DNA of 45,225 nt from Spirochaetia bacterium (GTDB lineage: Bacteria > Spirochaetota > Spirochaetia > B11-G9). The stretch is from positions 1 to 45,225 of the forward strand of contig JAOZPU010000002.1 in the NCBI GenBank assembly GCA_029932585.1, given 5' to 3'. The first letter of the stretch is position 1. Each line of letters starts with the position of its first letter. Made by a program: the position numbers and the translations under genes. The notes under the pieces were generated by a model. That model was not told the DNA's origin and did not search any database. It was given only the letters and a program-made list of their open reading frames with translations. Of this stretch, positions 9,002 through 18,020 are shown in pieces.

Positions 9002-9751
9002 ATGACTAGAGATCGTTTAACTCAATATTCAATGTTTGATCTGTATAAAATTGCTGAAAACGAAGGTGTTCAGTATGACGTTACAGAAGGTAATCGTGAT
9101 GAGCTTATAGAAAAGATACTGGAAGCCCTTGAAGAAGATAAAAATGAGCGGGATCTGGCTAATAATGATGCGATGAAGCTGAAGAATACGAAGTATGATA
9201 TTCTACAGGACTATGAGCTTGAAGCCCAGGAAAAGCAGGTCTATTCCATACCTGAAAAATATAATGATACCAGGATAGTTTTATTGTTAAGAGATCCTTT
9301 ATGGGCATATACTTATTGGGATCTGAATGATAAAGAGCTTGCTAAAATGAAAGAGGAGCTTTTTTTTGAAGGGTTTTTTCTTAGAGTATTTGAGCTTAGT
9401 TCAAAAAAAACATCAAAGGAAGATTCTTTTTCAAAGGATAATATAATTGACTACTATGATATTCCTGTAGATGAAAAAGATGACAGCTGGTATATAAATC
9501 TTGGTAAAACAGGTAGAAATTTTGGCATTCAGCTATGTTCTGTTATACATGGAAAGGTTTCTGTGCTAAGTGAGTCTAATATTATTAAAAGCCCCAGAGG
9601 TTTTGTTGCTGAGCATATTAAAGATTTATCCAATGATCCTGATTTAATGACAGTGTTGATGTCAGGGTTATGGGATTATAATAATAAAGGGGAAAATGTT
9701 ATTCCTCAGAGAATTTTATCAATTATGGAGAATCAGGATTTAACTTTATAG
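9002..9751 (+). CDS. DUF4912-like protein with SAP/Rho-N-like N-terminus
   Basis: N-term LTQYSMFDLYKIAENEGVQYDVTEGNRDELIEKILEAL resembles a Rho-N/SAP helix-extension-helix; the core IVLLLRDPLWAYTYWDL matches my memory of DUF4912. Confidence 0.75.
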   Translation: MTRDRLTQYSMFDLYKIAENEGVQYDVTEGNRDELIEKILEALEEDKNERDLANNDAMKLKNTKYDILQDYELEAQEKQVYSIPEKYNDTRIVLLLRDPLWAYTYWDLNDKELAKMKEELFFEGFFLRVFELSSKKTSKEDSFSKDNIIDYYDIPVDEKDDSWYINLGKTGRNFGIQLCSVIHGKVSVLSESNIIKSPRGFVAEHIKDLSNDPDLMTVLMSGLWDYNNKGENVIPQRILSIMENQDLTL

Positions 9752-9782
9752 AGTTATAAGATTTTCCAATTAAGGATTATTT

Positions 9783-11369
9783 ATGTCAAAGGGTTATTTA
9801 GGGTTTGTGCTTCATGCACATCTCCCTTTTGTAAGACATCCGGAATATGAACACTTTTTAGAAGAGGATTGGCTGTTTGAAGCTATATCAGAGACATATC
9901 TTCCTATGCTCAGAATGTTTAACAGACTTCTTGTAGATAAGGTTAAATTTAAAATAACTTTTTCTATATCGCCTACTTTGTCTGCAATGCTTACAGATGA
10001 TCTGCTAATGAAAAGATATGTGAAATATCTGGAAAATAGAATTGAACTTGGTGAAAAGGAACTTGAACGGACAAGGGATAATGAGCAGCTGCAAAAAACA
10101 GTTAGTATCTACCTTAATCTTTTTAAAGAGAATCTTGACGAATTTGTGCATATTTATAGAAATAATATTTTGTGGGGTTTTAGAAATCTTGAGAAAGAAG
10201 GTGTTCTTGAGATAATTACCACAGCTTCTACCCACTCATTTTTTCCTGTATTTGAGGAGCATCCTCAGGCTATAGAGGCGCAGATTCAAAATGCTGTTAT
10301 TTCTCATGGCCGTAATTTTGGAACAAAGCCCAGGGGGTTCTGGCTTCCTGAATGTGGTTATTTCCCAGGCCTTGAGAGCTATCTTAAGGCTAATAATATA
10401 GATTACTTTTTTGTTGCAGCTCATGGTATTCTTTTAAGTGATGGTAAGCCGCAAAATGGAGTTTATAGTCCCCTTGAACTGCCTAATGGTCTTTCTGCCT
10501 TTGGACAGGATTTCTCTTTAACCGAAGCAGTCTGGTCTGCTGATACCGGATATCCTGGTGATCCTGTTTACAGGGAGTTTTATAGAGATATAGGATACGA
10601 TCTTCCCCTGGAGTATATACGACCTTATATTCATGAACCTGATGTAAGAGTTAATACAGGCTATAAATATTATGCTGTAACAGGTAATACAGATAATAAA
10701 GAGTTCTATAATTCTGAACTTGCAATGGATAAACTTGATGAACATGCAGAAGATTTTATACAAAAACACATTGATCAGGTTGCCAAGCTTGAAGGATTGA
10801 TGGATAAAACACCCTTTTTTGTGACTCCTTACGATGCAGAGTTATTTGGCCACTGGTGGTTTGAAGGTATTTCCTGGATGGAAGCTGTTATTCGCAAGGT
10901 TTCCAAACGGGAAGATGAACTTGAGATGATAACAGCCGTTGAATACCTGGAAAAGTATCCGAAAAATCAAACAGGTGTACCATCTTTTTCCAGCTGGGGT
11001 AATAAAGGTTATTCTGAAGTGTGGCTGGATGGAAAGAATGACTGGATCTACAGGCATCTTCATAAGGCTATAGACAGAATGACTGAGCTTGTGTTTCGGT
11101 ATCCGAATGAGAGTGGTTTGAAGCTAAGGGTTCTTAATCAGGCTGCACGGGAAGTTCTTTTAAGTATGGCTTCTGACTGGCCGTTTATAATGAAGACCGG
11201 CACGACAGTGCCTTATGCTGTAAAGAGAATTCGTGAACATATACATAATTTCAATTATATATATGATAATCTGCGTAGAAATACTGTTGATACAGGATGG
11301 CTTACACGTATTGAACGAAAAAATAATGTGTTTCCCGATCTTGATTACACAATTTTTGGAAAAAAATAA
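9783..11369 (+). CDS. Glycoside hydrolase family 57 1,4-alpha-glucan branching enzyme (with DUF1957-type C-terminus)
   Basis: GYLGFVLHAHLPFVRHPEYE, FWLPECGYFPGLE (nucleophile region), TPYDAELFGHWWFEG, C-terminal AAREVLLSMASDWPFIMKTGT. Confidence 0.92.
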   Translation: MSKGYLGFVLHAHLPFVRHPEYEHFLEEDWLFEAISETYLPMLRMFNRLLVDKVKFKITFSISPTLSAMLTDDLLMKRYVKYLENRIELGEKELERTRDNEQLQKTVSIYLNLFKENLDEFVHIYRNNILWGFRNLEKEGVLEIITTASTHSFFPVFEEHPQAIEAQIQNAVISHGRNFGTKPRGFWLPECGYFPGLESYLKANNIDYFFVAAHGILLSDGKPQNGVYSPLELPNGLSAFGQDFSLTEAVWSADTGYPGDPVYREFYRDIGYDLPLEYIRPYIHEPDVRVNTGYKYYAVTGNTDNKEFYNSELAMDKLDEHAEDFIQKHIDQVAKLEGLMDKTPFFVTPYDAELFGHWWFEGISWMEAVIRKVSKREDELEMITAVEYLEKYPKNQTGVPSFSSWGNKGYSEVWLDGKNDWIYRHLHKAIDRMTELVFRYPNESGLKLRVLNQAAREVLLSMASDWPFIMKTGTTVPYAVKRIREHIHNFNYIYDNLRRNTVDTGWLTRIERKNNVFPDLDYTIFGKK

Positions 11370-11371
11370 TG

Positions 11372-11405
11372 CCGGTAGGGGCGATTTATGAATCGCCCCT
11401 ACCGG
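11372..11405. repeat. 34-bp perfect palindrome (15-bp arms, 4-nt loop), REP-like; possible terminator for the minus-strand ORF
   Basis: CCGGTAGGGGCGATT-TATG-AATCGCCCCTACCGG. GC-rich in AT-rich context. Read on the minus strand it is followed by gcATTATTTTTTT. Confidence 0.9.
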
Positions 11406-11641
11406 GCTAACGCCAACAATTCCTGTCCCACAATCAATTCTAAATAATAATATTTTGTAATCTCTTTGCGTTCCTCTGTGGTGGAAACTTTGTAGACCCT
11501 GTAAACGATCACCTTTGGAGAGGGGATGGGTGTTCTTATTGGGTTGCCGTTCATATCTACAATTTGGTTGAAATTAGGTGCATTTCTTATTTCTATTTCA
11601 TCCCCTTCAGGATATTTCAGAATGTAAGTAGTATTTGTCAT
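11399..11641 (-). CDS. Small hypothetical protein (80 aa), possibly C-terminally truncated
   Basis: ORF with ATG at 11641 and TATAAT just upstream on the minus strand; ends ...LLALAR with CGG TAG inside the palindrome. No family recognised. Confidence 0.5.
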   Translation of the reverse strand: MTNTTYILKYPEGDEIEIRNAPNFNQIVDMNGNPIRTPIPSPKVIVYRVYKVSTTEERKEITKYYYLELIVGQELLALAR

Positions 11642-11762
11642 TTGTCTCTACCATTATATCTAATTACTCTATTATGCACTGTAGAATTCTAAACTACTAT
11701 ACATATGTTAAGGACTATTATCGGCATCTGTGTAAAATATCTTTAATAAAATTTGTCTTATG

Positions 11763-11790
11763 TTGACAATTGAAATTTTTAGGGTAGTAT
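11763..11790 (+). promoter_or_regulatory. Candidate promoter of the dcw cluster
   Basis: TTGACA (11763-11768), 16-nt spacer, TAGTAT (11785-11790), directly upstream of MraZ-box-like repeats. Confidence 0.5.
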
Positions 11791-11801
11791 GTAAAGAGTA
11801 G

Positions 11802-11847
11802 TGGGGGAAAGTGGGTAAATTAAGCAGAAAGTGGTGGTTAAGTGGTA
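11802..11847 (+). promoter_or_regulatory. Candidate MraZ operator (TGGG/TGGT repeats with about 10-bp period)
   Basis: TGGGG at 11802, TGGGT at 11812, TGGTG at 11832, TGGTA at 11843. Known MraZ operators are TGGGN direct repeats spaced by about 5 nt. Confidence 0.6.
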
Positions 11848-12297
11848 AATGGTGAGTATAGAAATTCATTGGATGATAAGGGACGGTTTTTAATCCCATC
11901 CAGAATTCGTAATAGTATTAAAGGAAATATACTCATACTTACACGTTCGGTTGATCGCTGTATCTGGATTTTTACACCTGATGAATGGGAAAAAATCTCA
12001 CAACTTATAATGGGAACATCATCGATGTTTAGCAAAAGAACACGTAGTATGCAGCGAAGAATAATTGCTCCGGCTCAGGAATGTGAAATTGATAAATCCG
12101 GGCGAATAACAATACCTCAAACTCTTAGAGAGTATGCAAACCTTGAGTCTAAGAAAGAAGCTACTATTCTTGGAGTTCAAAATTATATGGAACTTTGGGA
12201 TGTTAATTCCTATAACAGTTATCTTCTTGATAGTGAAGATGATTTTCTCGATGCAGCAGAAGATCTGGATAAGCTTTTGCAATCAAATAATTTGTAG
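11842..12297 (+). CDS. mraZ: Transcriptional regulator MraZ
   Basis: NGEYRNSLDDKGRFLIPSRIR and the second SpoVT/AbrB-like repeat CEIDKSGRITIPQTLREYANL; GTG start. Confidence 0.94.
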   Translation: MVNGEYRNSLDDKGRFLIPSRIRNSIKGNILILTRSVDRCIWIFTPDEWEKISQLIMGTSSMFSKRTRSMQRRIIAPAQECEIDKSGRITIPQTLREYANLESKKEATILGVQNYMELWDVNSYNSYLLDSEDDFLDAAEDLDKLLQSNNL

Positions 12298-12328
12298 TAA
12301 ATATAATTAAGGATAGAAAGGGTCGTTC

Positions 12329-13276
12329 ATGGATATTTCGCATAGGTCAGTTTTAAAGGAGGAAGTGCTCGAATTTTTGGCTCCCAGAGCTTCTGGAGAG
12401 TTATTAATTGATTGTACCCTTGGTGAGGGTGGTCATAGCGAGTATTTATTATCTTCATTTTCTGATCTAAAGATTGTAGGTCTGGATGCAGATGCAGATA
12501 TTCAAAGTGTTGCAAAGGACCGGCTTAAGGTTTATGGAGAGCGTATTAGATTTTTTAACGTCTGGTTTAATACTTTTTTTCGAGAATATCCACTGGGAGA
12601 TGAACGACCCGATTCTATTCTTTTTGATTTAGGCATATCTGTTTATCACTATGAAAAGTCCGGACGGGGTTTTACTTTTAGCAAAGATGAACCACTGGAT
12701 ATGAGATTAGAAAAGGGCCTTGAAATTTCAGCGTCAGATATTGTAAATAACTATCCTGAAGAAGAACTGGCAAATTTGATCTATGAATTTGGTGAAGAGA
12801 GGTATTCCAGAAGAATAGCAAGAGCTATTATAAAAGCACGTTCAGAAGAATCTATTGTTACTACAAAACAGCTTGCTGATGTAATATGGAATTCTGTTCC
12901 AAAAGATTATAGGTATGGGCGTATTCATCCAGGTACAAGAACTTTTCAGGCTCTTAGAATTGCTGTTAATGGTGAACTGGCAAGGCTGAAAACTGCTCTT
13001 GGGAGTGCTCTTGCAGTTTTAAAGCCAGGTGGTAGGATGGGAGTTATCTCTTTTCATTCACTGGAAGATAGAATTGTTAAACATTACTTTAGAGAAAAGG
13101 GAAAATCCTGTACTTGTCCTCCTGAATTTCCAATATGTCAATGTAGTGGTAAACCTGTTGTGCGTGTTTTAACCAAAAAAGCTATCAAACCTTCTGAGTT
13201 GGAAATTAAAGAGAATCCTCCCTCCCGAAGTGCACGTTTTCGTGTTATTGAAAAAATAATGGACGAGGAGTTGTAG
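12329..13276 (+). CDS. rsmH: 16S rRNA (cytosine(1402)-N(4))-methyltransferase RsmH
   Basis: HRSVLKEEVLEFL, DCTLGEGGHSEYLL, LFDLGISVYHYEKSGRGFTFSKDEPLDMR, GVISFHSLEDRIVKHYFRE. Confidence 0.97.
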   Translation: MDISHRSVLKEEVLEFLAPRASGELLIDCTLGEGGHSEYLLSSFSDLKIVGLDADADIQSVAKDRLKVYGERIRFFNVWFNTFFREYPLGDERPDSILFDLGISVYHYEKSGRGFTFSKDEPLDMRLEKGLEISASDIVNNYPEEELANLIYEFGEERYSRRIARAIIKARSEESIVTTKQLADVIWNSVPKDYRYGRIHPGTRTFQALRIAVNGELARLKTALGSALAVLKPGGRMGVISFHSLEDRIVKHYFREKGKSCTCPPEFPICQCSGKPVVRVLTKKAIKPSELEIKENPPSRSARFRVIEKIMDEEL

Positions 13277-13278
13277 AT

Positions 13279-13566
13279 ATGAAAAAATTTTTACTTTTAA
13301 TTATTGTAGCAACTGTTCCTGGAATTATTTTTCTAACGGTAAGACAGGTTTATAACTATAACAAAATAGATCAGGAGGTTCATTCTTTAATTTTAGATCA
13401 AAGAGAGTTGTTTGAACAAAATAAAAGGATGGTTGCTAATTTATCTATTCTAAGTTCCCCGGGAAGAATAGATGATCTCGCAGAAAATAAGTTGAAAATG
13501 GAAAAAAATAGAGTAGATACTATTCGGATTAAAATCGAAACAGCTAAAGAGGGTTCTGATGAATAG
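13279..13566 (+). CDS. ftsL: FtsL-like small bitopic division protein
   Basis: One N-terminal TM segment plus coiled coil (95 aa), positioned between rsmH and murF. Confidence 0.65.
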   Translation: MKKFLLLIIVATVPGIIFLTVRQVYNYNKIDQEVHSLILDQRELFEQNKRMVANLSILSSPGRIDDLAENKLKMEKNRVDTIRIKIETAKEGSDE

Positions 13567-14971
13567 GGAGGCTGGAAAGTTTTTTTCAGTTTCTGATGCA
13601 TCTGTCAGAGCTGGAGGAACATTTGTTTCATATAAAAATTCTGATCCTGATATAGTATCAATATCGATAGATTCCAGGACTGTTTCTTCGGGGGGATTGT
13701 TTATAGCTCTAAATGGTGAAATTACCGATGGACACAAATATATTTCCAGTGCATTTGAGTCCGGTGCATCGGCTGCTATGATTTCAAGCAAATACTATGC
13801 TAAGCATTACAATAATGTATCGTTTTTTAATGGCTGCCTGATTGTAGTAGAAGATACTCTTTCCGGCTTTCATAAGCTGGCAGCCAGCTGGGTTGCTGAT
13901 TTTGGAAAACTAACCAGGGTTGCTGTGACTGGTAGTAATGGGAAAAGTACAACTAAGGAGATGATAGGGTCAATTTTGGCTGAAGATGGAAGTACTGTTA
14001 TTAATAAAGGTAATTTGAATTCTGAAACAGGATTGCCTTTATCGGTTATGGGAATTAAGAAAGAACACAAATATGGTGTATTTGAAATGGGCATTAACCA
14101 TCCTGGAGAAATGAAGGCTTTGGTTTCTGTTTTTAGTCCTCAATTTGCTTTAGTTACAAATATTGGAACAGCACATATTGGGCCTATGGGCAGTCAGGAG
14201 GCTATTGCTGCTGAAAAATCTGAAATTTTTTCTCTTTTTGACAAAGATAATACAGGGTTTATTCCTGATAATGACTCCTGGGCTGATTATATGGAGACTC
14301 ATTGTCCTGGAAAAACTATTCGATATGGTTTGAATTCTACAGAGGGCGTTGAAAAGGCATTTAATCTTGGTCTTAAGGGCTGGAATATTCAGTATAAAAA
14401 TCTTGAAATTAATTTAAAACTTGTTGGGCAGCATAATCTGAATAATGCAATAGCTTCAATAAGCCTTTCCTCTGCTCTAGGTATAATTCCAGATAAAATA
14501 AAAAAAGGTCTTGAGAAGATTGAACCGCTAAAAGGGCGAAGTCAGATTATTGAAGGACTCTATACCATTATCGAAGATTCCTATAATGCCAATGCTGATT
14601 CTATGAAAGAAATATTTCAGTTTATTTCTGATTTGGAATGGGGTGGACGGGTTGCTCTTGTTCTTGGTTCTATGAAGGAGCTAGGTGATGAATCTGTACA
14701 GATGCACAGGCTTGTTGGAACTATGGCAGCAGAATTGAATCCTGATGTTATTTTCTTATTTGGTTTGGAAATGAGAGATGCATACTTTGCTATTCAGGAA
14801 TCTGATTATTCCGGGCAGGTTGTTCATATACTGGATTATCAGAAGCTTGAAAATTTGGTTCTTGATTCTTTAATAGAAGGGGATCTTGTTCTTTTAAAGG
14901 GGTCACGGACAATGGAATTAAACAGGCTTGCTGATGAAATTTCAAAATTGATGGGGGTTTTGGGTGTTTAA
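13559..14971 (+). CDS. murF: UDP-N-acetylmuramoyl-tripeptide--D-alanyl-D-alanine ligase
   Basis: SIDSRTVSSGGLFIAL, RVAVTGSNGKSTTKEMI, FEMGINHPGEM, IIEDSYNANADSMKE. Confidence 0.95.
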   Translation: MNREAGKFFSVSDASVRAGGTFVSYKNSDPDIVSISIDSRTVSSGGLFIALNGEITDGHKYISSAFESGASAAMISSKYYAKHYNNVSFFNGCLIVVEDTLSGFHKLAASWVADFGKLTRVAVTGSNGKSTTKEMIGSILAEDGSTVINKGNLNSETGLPLSVMGIKKEHKYGVFEMGINHPGEMKALVSVFSPQFALVTNIGTAHIGPMGSQEAIAAEKSEIFSLFDKDNTGFIPDNDSWADYMETHCPGKTIRYGLNSTEGVEKAFNLGLKGWNIQYKNLEINLKLVGQHNLNNAIASISLSSALGIIPDKIKKGLEKIEPLKGRSQIIEGLYTIIEDSYNANADSMKEIFQFISDLEWGGRVALVLGSMKELGDESVQMHRLVGTMAAELNPDVIFLFGLEMRDAYFAIQESDYSGQVVHILDYQKLENLVLDSLIEGDLVLLKGSRTMELNRLADEISKLMGVLGV

Positions 14972-16043
14972 AGAGATTCTTCTTCCTTTTGTTGATAAAT
15001 TTACATTTCTCAATATTTTTCAGTATATAACTTTCAGGGCGGCATATGCGGCTGTTACAGCTCTGTTGATTTCGTTTATTTTTGGACCTAAGTTGATAAA
15101 AGCACTGAAAAAAAGAAAAGCAGGACAGGAAATAAGAGAAGATGGACCTGAAACCCATTTGGTGAAATCCGGAACACCTACTATGGGTGGTATATTAATT
15201 CTATTTGCTATAATAATTTCTGTTTTACTTTGGCAGGATCTTGGAAGTTACTACACCTGGATTTCTCTTATTTCACTGGTTGGATTTGGTGCTATTGGTT
15301 TTGTTGACGACTATTTGAAAGTTTTTCGAAAAAGTTCTGCTGGACTTCAGGCAAGATTTAAATTTTCTGCACAAATAGTAGTTTCGATTATAATTGTGTT
15401 GATTATTTATTTTAAAGATGCAGGTTCTGCGACATATCTCTATCTTCCTTTTTTTAAAAACCCTGTACTTGATCTTTCTTTAATGTATATTCCTTTTGCA
15501 ATAATTCTTCTTGTAGGATTTTCAAATGCTGTAAACTTAACAGATGGACTGGATGGGCTGGCTTCCGGGCTTGTAATAATTGTTGGCCTTACAATGGGTA
15601 TTATTACCTATGTTACAGGAAGAGTTGATTATTCAGAATATTTGATGATTCCTTATGTGGCTGGAAGTGGTGAATTGATGATTTTAAGCTTTGCCATTGT
15701 TGGTGCCAGCATAGGATTTCTTTGGTATAATACACATCCTGCGGAAATATTTATGGGAGATACGGGTTCTCTTTCTCTTGGAGGTACTATTGGTGTTATT
15801 GCTTTATTAACAAAAAAAGAGATGTTAGTAATAATTATAGGCGGTGTATTTGTTCTTGAAGCTCTTTCAGTAATAATTCAGGTTGTATCATTTAAGCTGC
15901 GGGGAAAAAGAGTTTTTAAGATGGCACCCCTTCATCATCATTTTGAATTAAAAGGATGGGCAGAGAGTAAGGTTGTAATTCGCTTTTGGATAATTGGTGG
16001 TCTTTTCGCAATTTTAAGCCTTTCTACTTTGAAGATACAATAA
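14964..16043 (+). CDS. mraY: Phospho-N-acetylmuramoyl-pentapeptide-transferase
   Basis: GTPTMGGILIL, GFVDDYLKVFRKSS, NLTDGLDGLASG, MGDTGSLSLGG, MAPLHHHFELKGWAE. GTG start. Confidence 0.97.
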   Translation: MFKEILLPFVDKFTFLNIFQYITFRAAYAAVTALLISFIFGPKLIKALKKRKAGQEIREDGPETHLVKSGTPTMGGILILFAIIISVLLWQDLGSYYTWISLISLVGFGAIGFVDDYLKVFRKSSAGLQARFKFSAQIVVSIIIVLIIYFKDAGSATYLYLPFFKNPVLDLSLMYIPFAIILLVGFSNAVNLTDGLDGLASGLVIIVGLTMGIITYVTGRVDYSEYLMIPYVAGSGELMILSFAIVGASIGFLWYNTHPAEIFMGDTGSLSLGGTIGVIALLTKKEMLVIIIGGVFVLEALSVIIQVVSFKLRGKRVFKMAPLHHHFELKGWAESKVVIRFWIIGGLFAILSLSTLKIQ

Positions 16044-17191
16044 TGAACTATAATTTTTCAGCAGAAAAAATTGAAAACAAACAAGGAGATTTTGTATTTA
16101 CTCTTCTTATAGTTCTTCTTGCAGGGATTGGAATTTCTGTATTATTTTCTGCATCTTACTATTATGGTAATTATAAGTTTGGTGATTCTGGTTATTTTTT
16201 TATACGGCAGCTTAGTTTTATGATAGTTGGATTTTTTCTGGCTTTTTCTGTTTCCAGAATTCCTCTTCCTTTAATTATCAGATTCATTCCTCTTCTTCTT
16301 TTTATAAGTTTGATTCTTATGCTGGCAACATTTATTCCTGGTATTGGTCGAGAAATGATGGGTGGAAGGAGATGGATTATTATTGCCGGAAAATCTTTTC
16401 AACCTTCAGAATTTGTAAAACTTTCAATTATTCTTTATCTTGCGGGTATACTTAGTAAAAAACATGAAAAAATATATGATTTTTTTAACAGTGTTTTGCC
16501 GCCTTTTTTAATAGTAGGTATTTTTACAGCTTTAATTATTGCTCAGAATGATTTCTCAACAGCTGCCTTTGTTATGATTGTATCACTTAGTATGTTTTAT
16601 GTTGCAGGGGTCAGGTATGGCTATTTTGTTCTAATATTTATGACTATTATTCCTCTTGCAGGTATGCTCTTATTTTCAAAAGAACACAGGGTTAGAAGAA
16701 TTATGTCTTATCTTGATCCTGGTAGTGATCCTTCAAATGCCGGTTATCAGGTCCTTTCGGCAAGACGTGCTCTTTCTAATGGTGGGTTTTGGGGTGCTGG
16801 TATTGGTCTGGGTACTCAGAAACTTGGAGGATTACCAGAAGCTCATTCTGATTTTATTTTTGCAGTAATTGGAGAAGAGGCAGGTATTCTTGGTGTTACT
16901 TTTATAATAGTTCTTTTTCTTGCTATGGCTGTCAGGGGTTATGCGTTAGCGTTGAAGTTTCGGGAAAAAAATCTTTTTGCATATTTTTTAACTTTTGGAT
17001 TAACTACAAGTATTTTATATCAGGCTTTAATTAATATGGCTGTTGTTTCGGGTATGCTCCCTGTTACAGGAATTACTCTGCCTTTCTTTTCTCATGGCGG
17101 GTCTTCTATAATTGTAACTTTTATTATGTGTGGTCTATTGCTTAATTTATCAAGGAATCAAAAAATATTATTGGAGAATATAGTTGAGTAG
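16043..17191 (+). CDS. ftsW: Lipid II polymerase FtsW (SEDS family)
   Basis: Multi-TM; QPSEFVKLSIILYLA, AQNDFSTAAFVM, EAHSDFIFAVIGEEAG, PFFSHGGSS. The likely start is ATG 16043 overlapping the mraY stop, not the ORF-track start at 15986. Confidence 0.93.
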   Translation: MNYNFSAEKIENKQGDFVFTLLIVLLAGIGISVLFSASYYYGNYKFGDSGYFFIRQLSFMIVGFFLAFSVSRIPLPLIIRFIPLLLFISLILMLATFIPGIGREMMGGRRWIIIAGKSFQPSEFVKLSIILYLAGILSKKHEKIYDFFNSVLPPFLIVGIFTALIIAQNDFSTAAFVMIVSLSMFYVAGVRYGYFVLIFMTIIPLAGMLLFSKEHRVRRIMSYLDPGSDPSNAGYQVLSARRALSNGGFWGAGIGLGTQKLGGLPEAHSDFIFAVIGEEAGILGVTFIIVLFLAMAVRGYALALKFREKNLFAYFLTFGLTTSILYQALINMAVVSGMLPVTGITLPFFSHGGSSIIVTFIMCGLLLNLSRNQKILLENIVE

Positions 17192-18020
17192 TGTAATTTT
17201 ATCCCCTGAAGTATATCCTGGTCGTGTAAAAGCCAGCCGGGGGAAAGTGAATTCGAAAAAAATAGAACGGGTTTTTACCGGATTTATTATTTTGCTCGTT
17301 GGCATTATAATTGTTGAACTTGGGTTCCACTTTTGGATTGCTCCTTCAGTTTTAATTAACAAAATTGTTATAAGTTCTGATTCTAATTTTATATATTCTG
17401 ATGATTTTTTACTTGCAAAGGCTGGAGTCAGTTCTTCTGATACCTTTTTTAATATTAAAACTTCTTTAATAGAAAAACGACTTATGCTTATTCCTGCAAT
17501 TCAATCAGTTTCGGTGAAAAAGGTGTTTCCTTCAATTCTTCAAATTAATATTGAAAGTAGAGTCCCTGTTGGCCTATCGCTTATCTCAACTGATAAAGGG
17601 GTAGTCCCCGGGATGATTGACAGTGAAGGTGTTGTATTTATGACAGGTTATAATTTAAGTTCTATGGATTTACCTGTAATTTCCGGGCTCGAATTTCCTG
17701 AAATTCGTGACGGAATGAGAATGCCTAAAGATTTGTGTTCATTTTTGGGGGATATGGAGGTTGTTAAAAGGCTTTCTCCTGATTTGTATGGCATGATTTC
17801 TGAAATAAAGTTTGTAAGGACAGGAGATGCAGATTATGAGGTTCTTTTATATCCTAAAAATTATCGAACACGTATTAGAATAGGATCGTCTATAGATGAT
17901 AAAATCCTTAAATATATAATAATGGTTCTTGAGGTTATTTCCGGACAGCCTGGCATGGAAAAGCTTAAAGAAATAGACTTCAGGACTGGTGATATAGTCT
18001 ATCGAATTCAGGGGGAATGA
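17184..18020 (+). CDS. ftsQ: FtsQ/DivIB-type division protein
   Basis: N-terminal TM then POTRA-like INKIVISSDSNFIYSDDFLLAKAGVSSSDTFFNIKTSLIEKRLMLIPAIQSVSVKKVFPSILQINIESRVPVGL; located between ftsW and ftsA. Confidence 0.85.
   Translation: MSSVILSPEVYPGRVKASRGKVNSKKIERVFTGFIILLVGIIIVELGFHFWIAPSVLINKIVISSDSNFIYSDDFLLAKAGVSSSDTFFNIKTSLIEKRLMLIPAIQSVSVKKVFPSILQINIESRVPVGLSLISTDKGVVPGMIDSEGVVFMTGYNLSSMDLPVISGLEFPEIRDGMRMPKDLCSFLGDMEVVKRLSPDLYGMISEIKFVRTGDADYEVLLYPKNYRTRIRIGSSIDDKILKYIIMVLEVISGQPGMEKLKEIDFRTGDIVYRIQGE

Noticed and set aside
16656-16868. Alternate-frame + strand ORFs (16656-16868, 21211-21399, 26451-26633, 39879-40067, 42447-42635, 42909-43091)
   Set aside because: Fully inside ftsW, xer, flgC, fliY, fliQ and fliR; no sign of independent coding.
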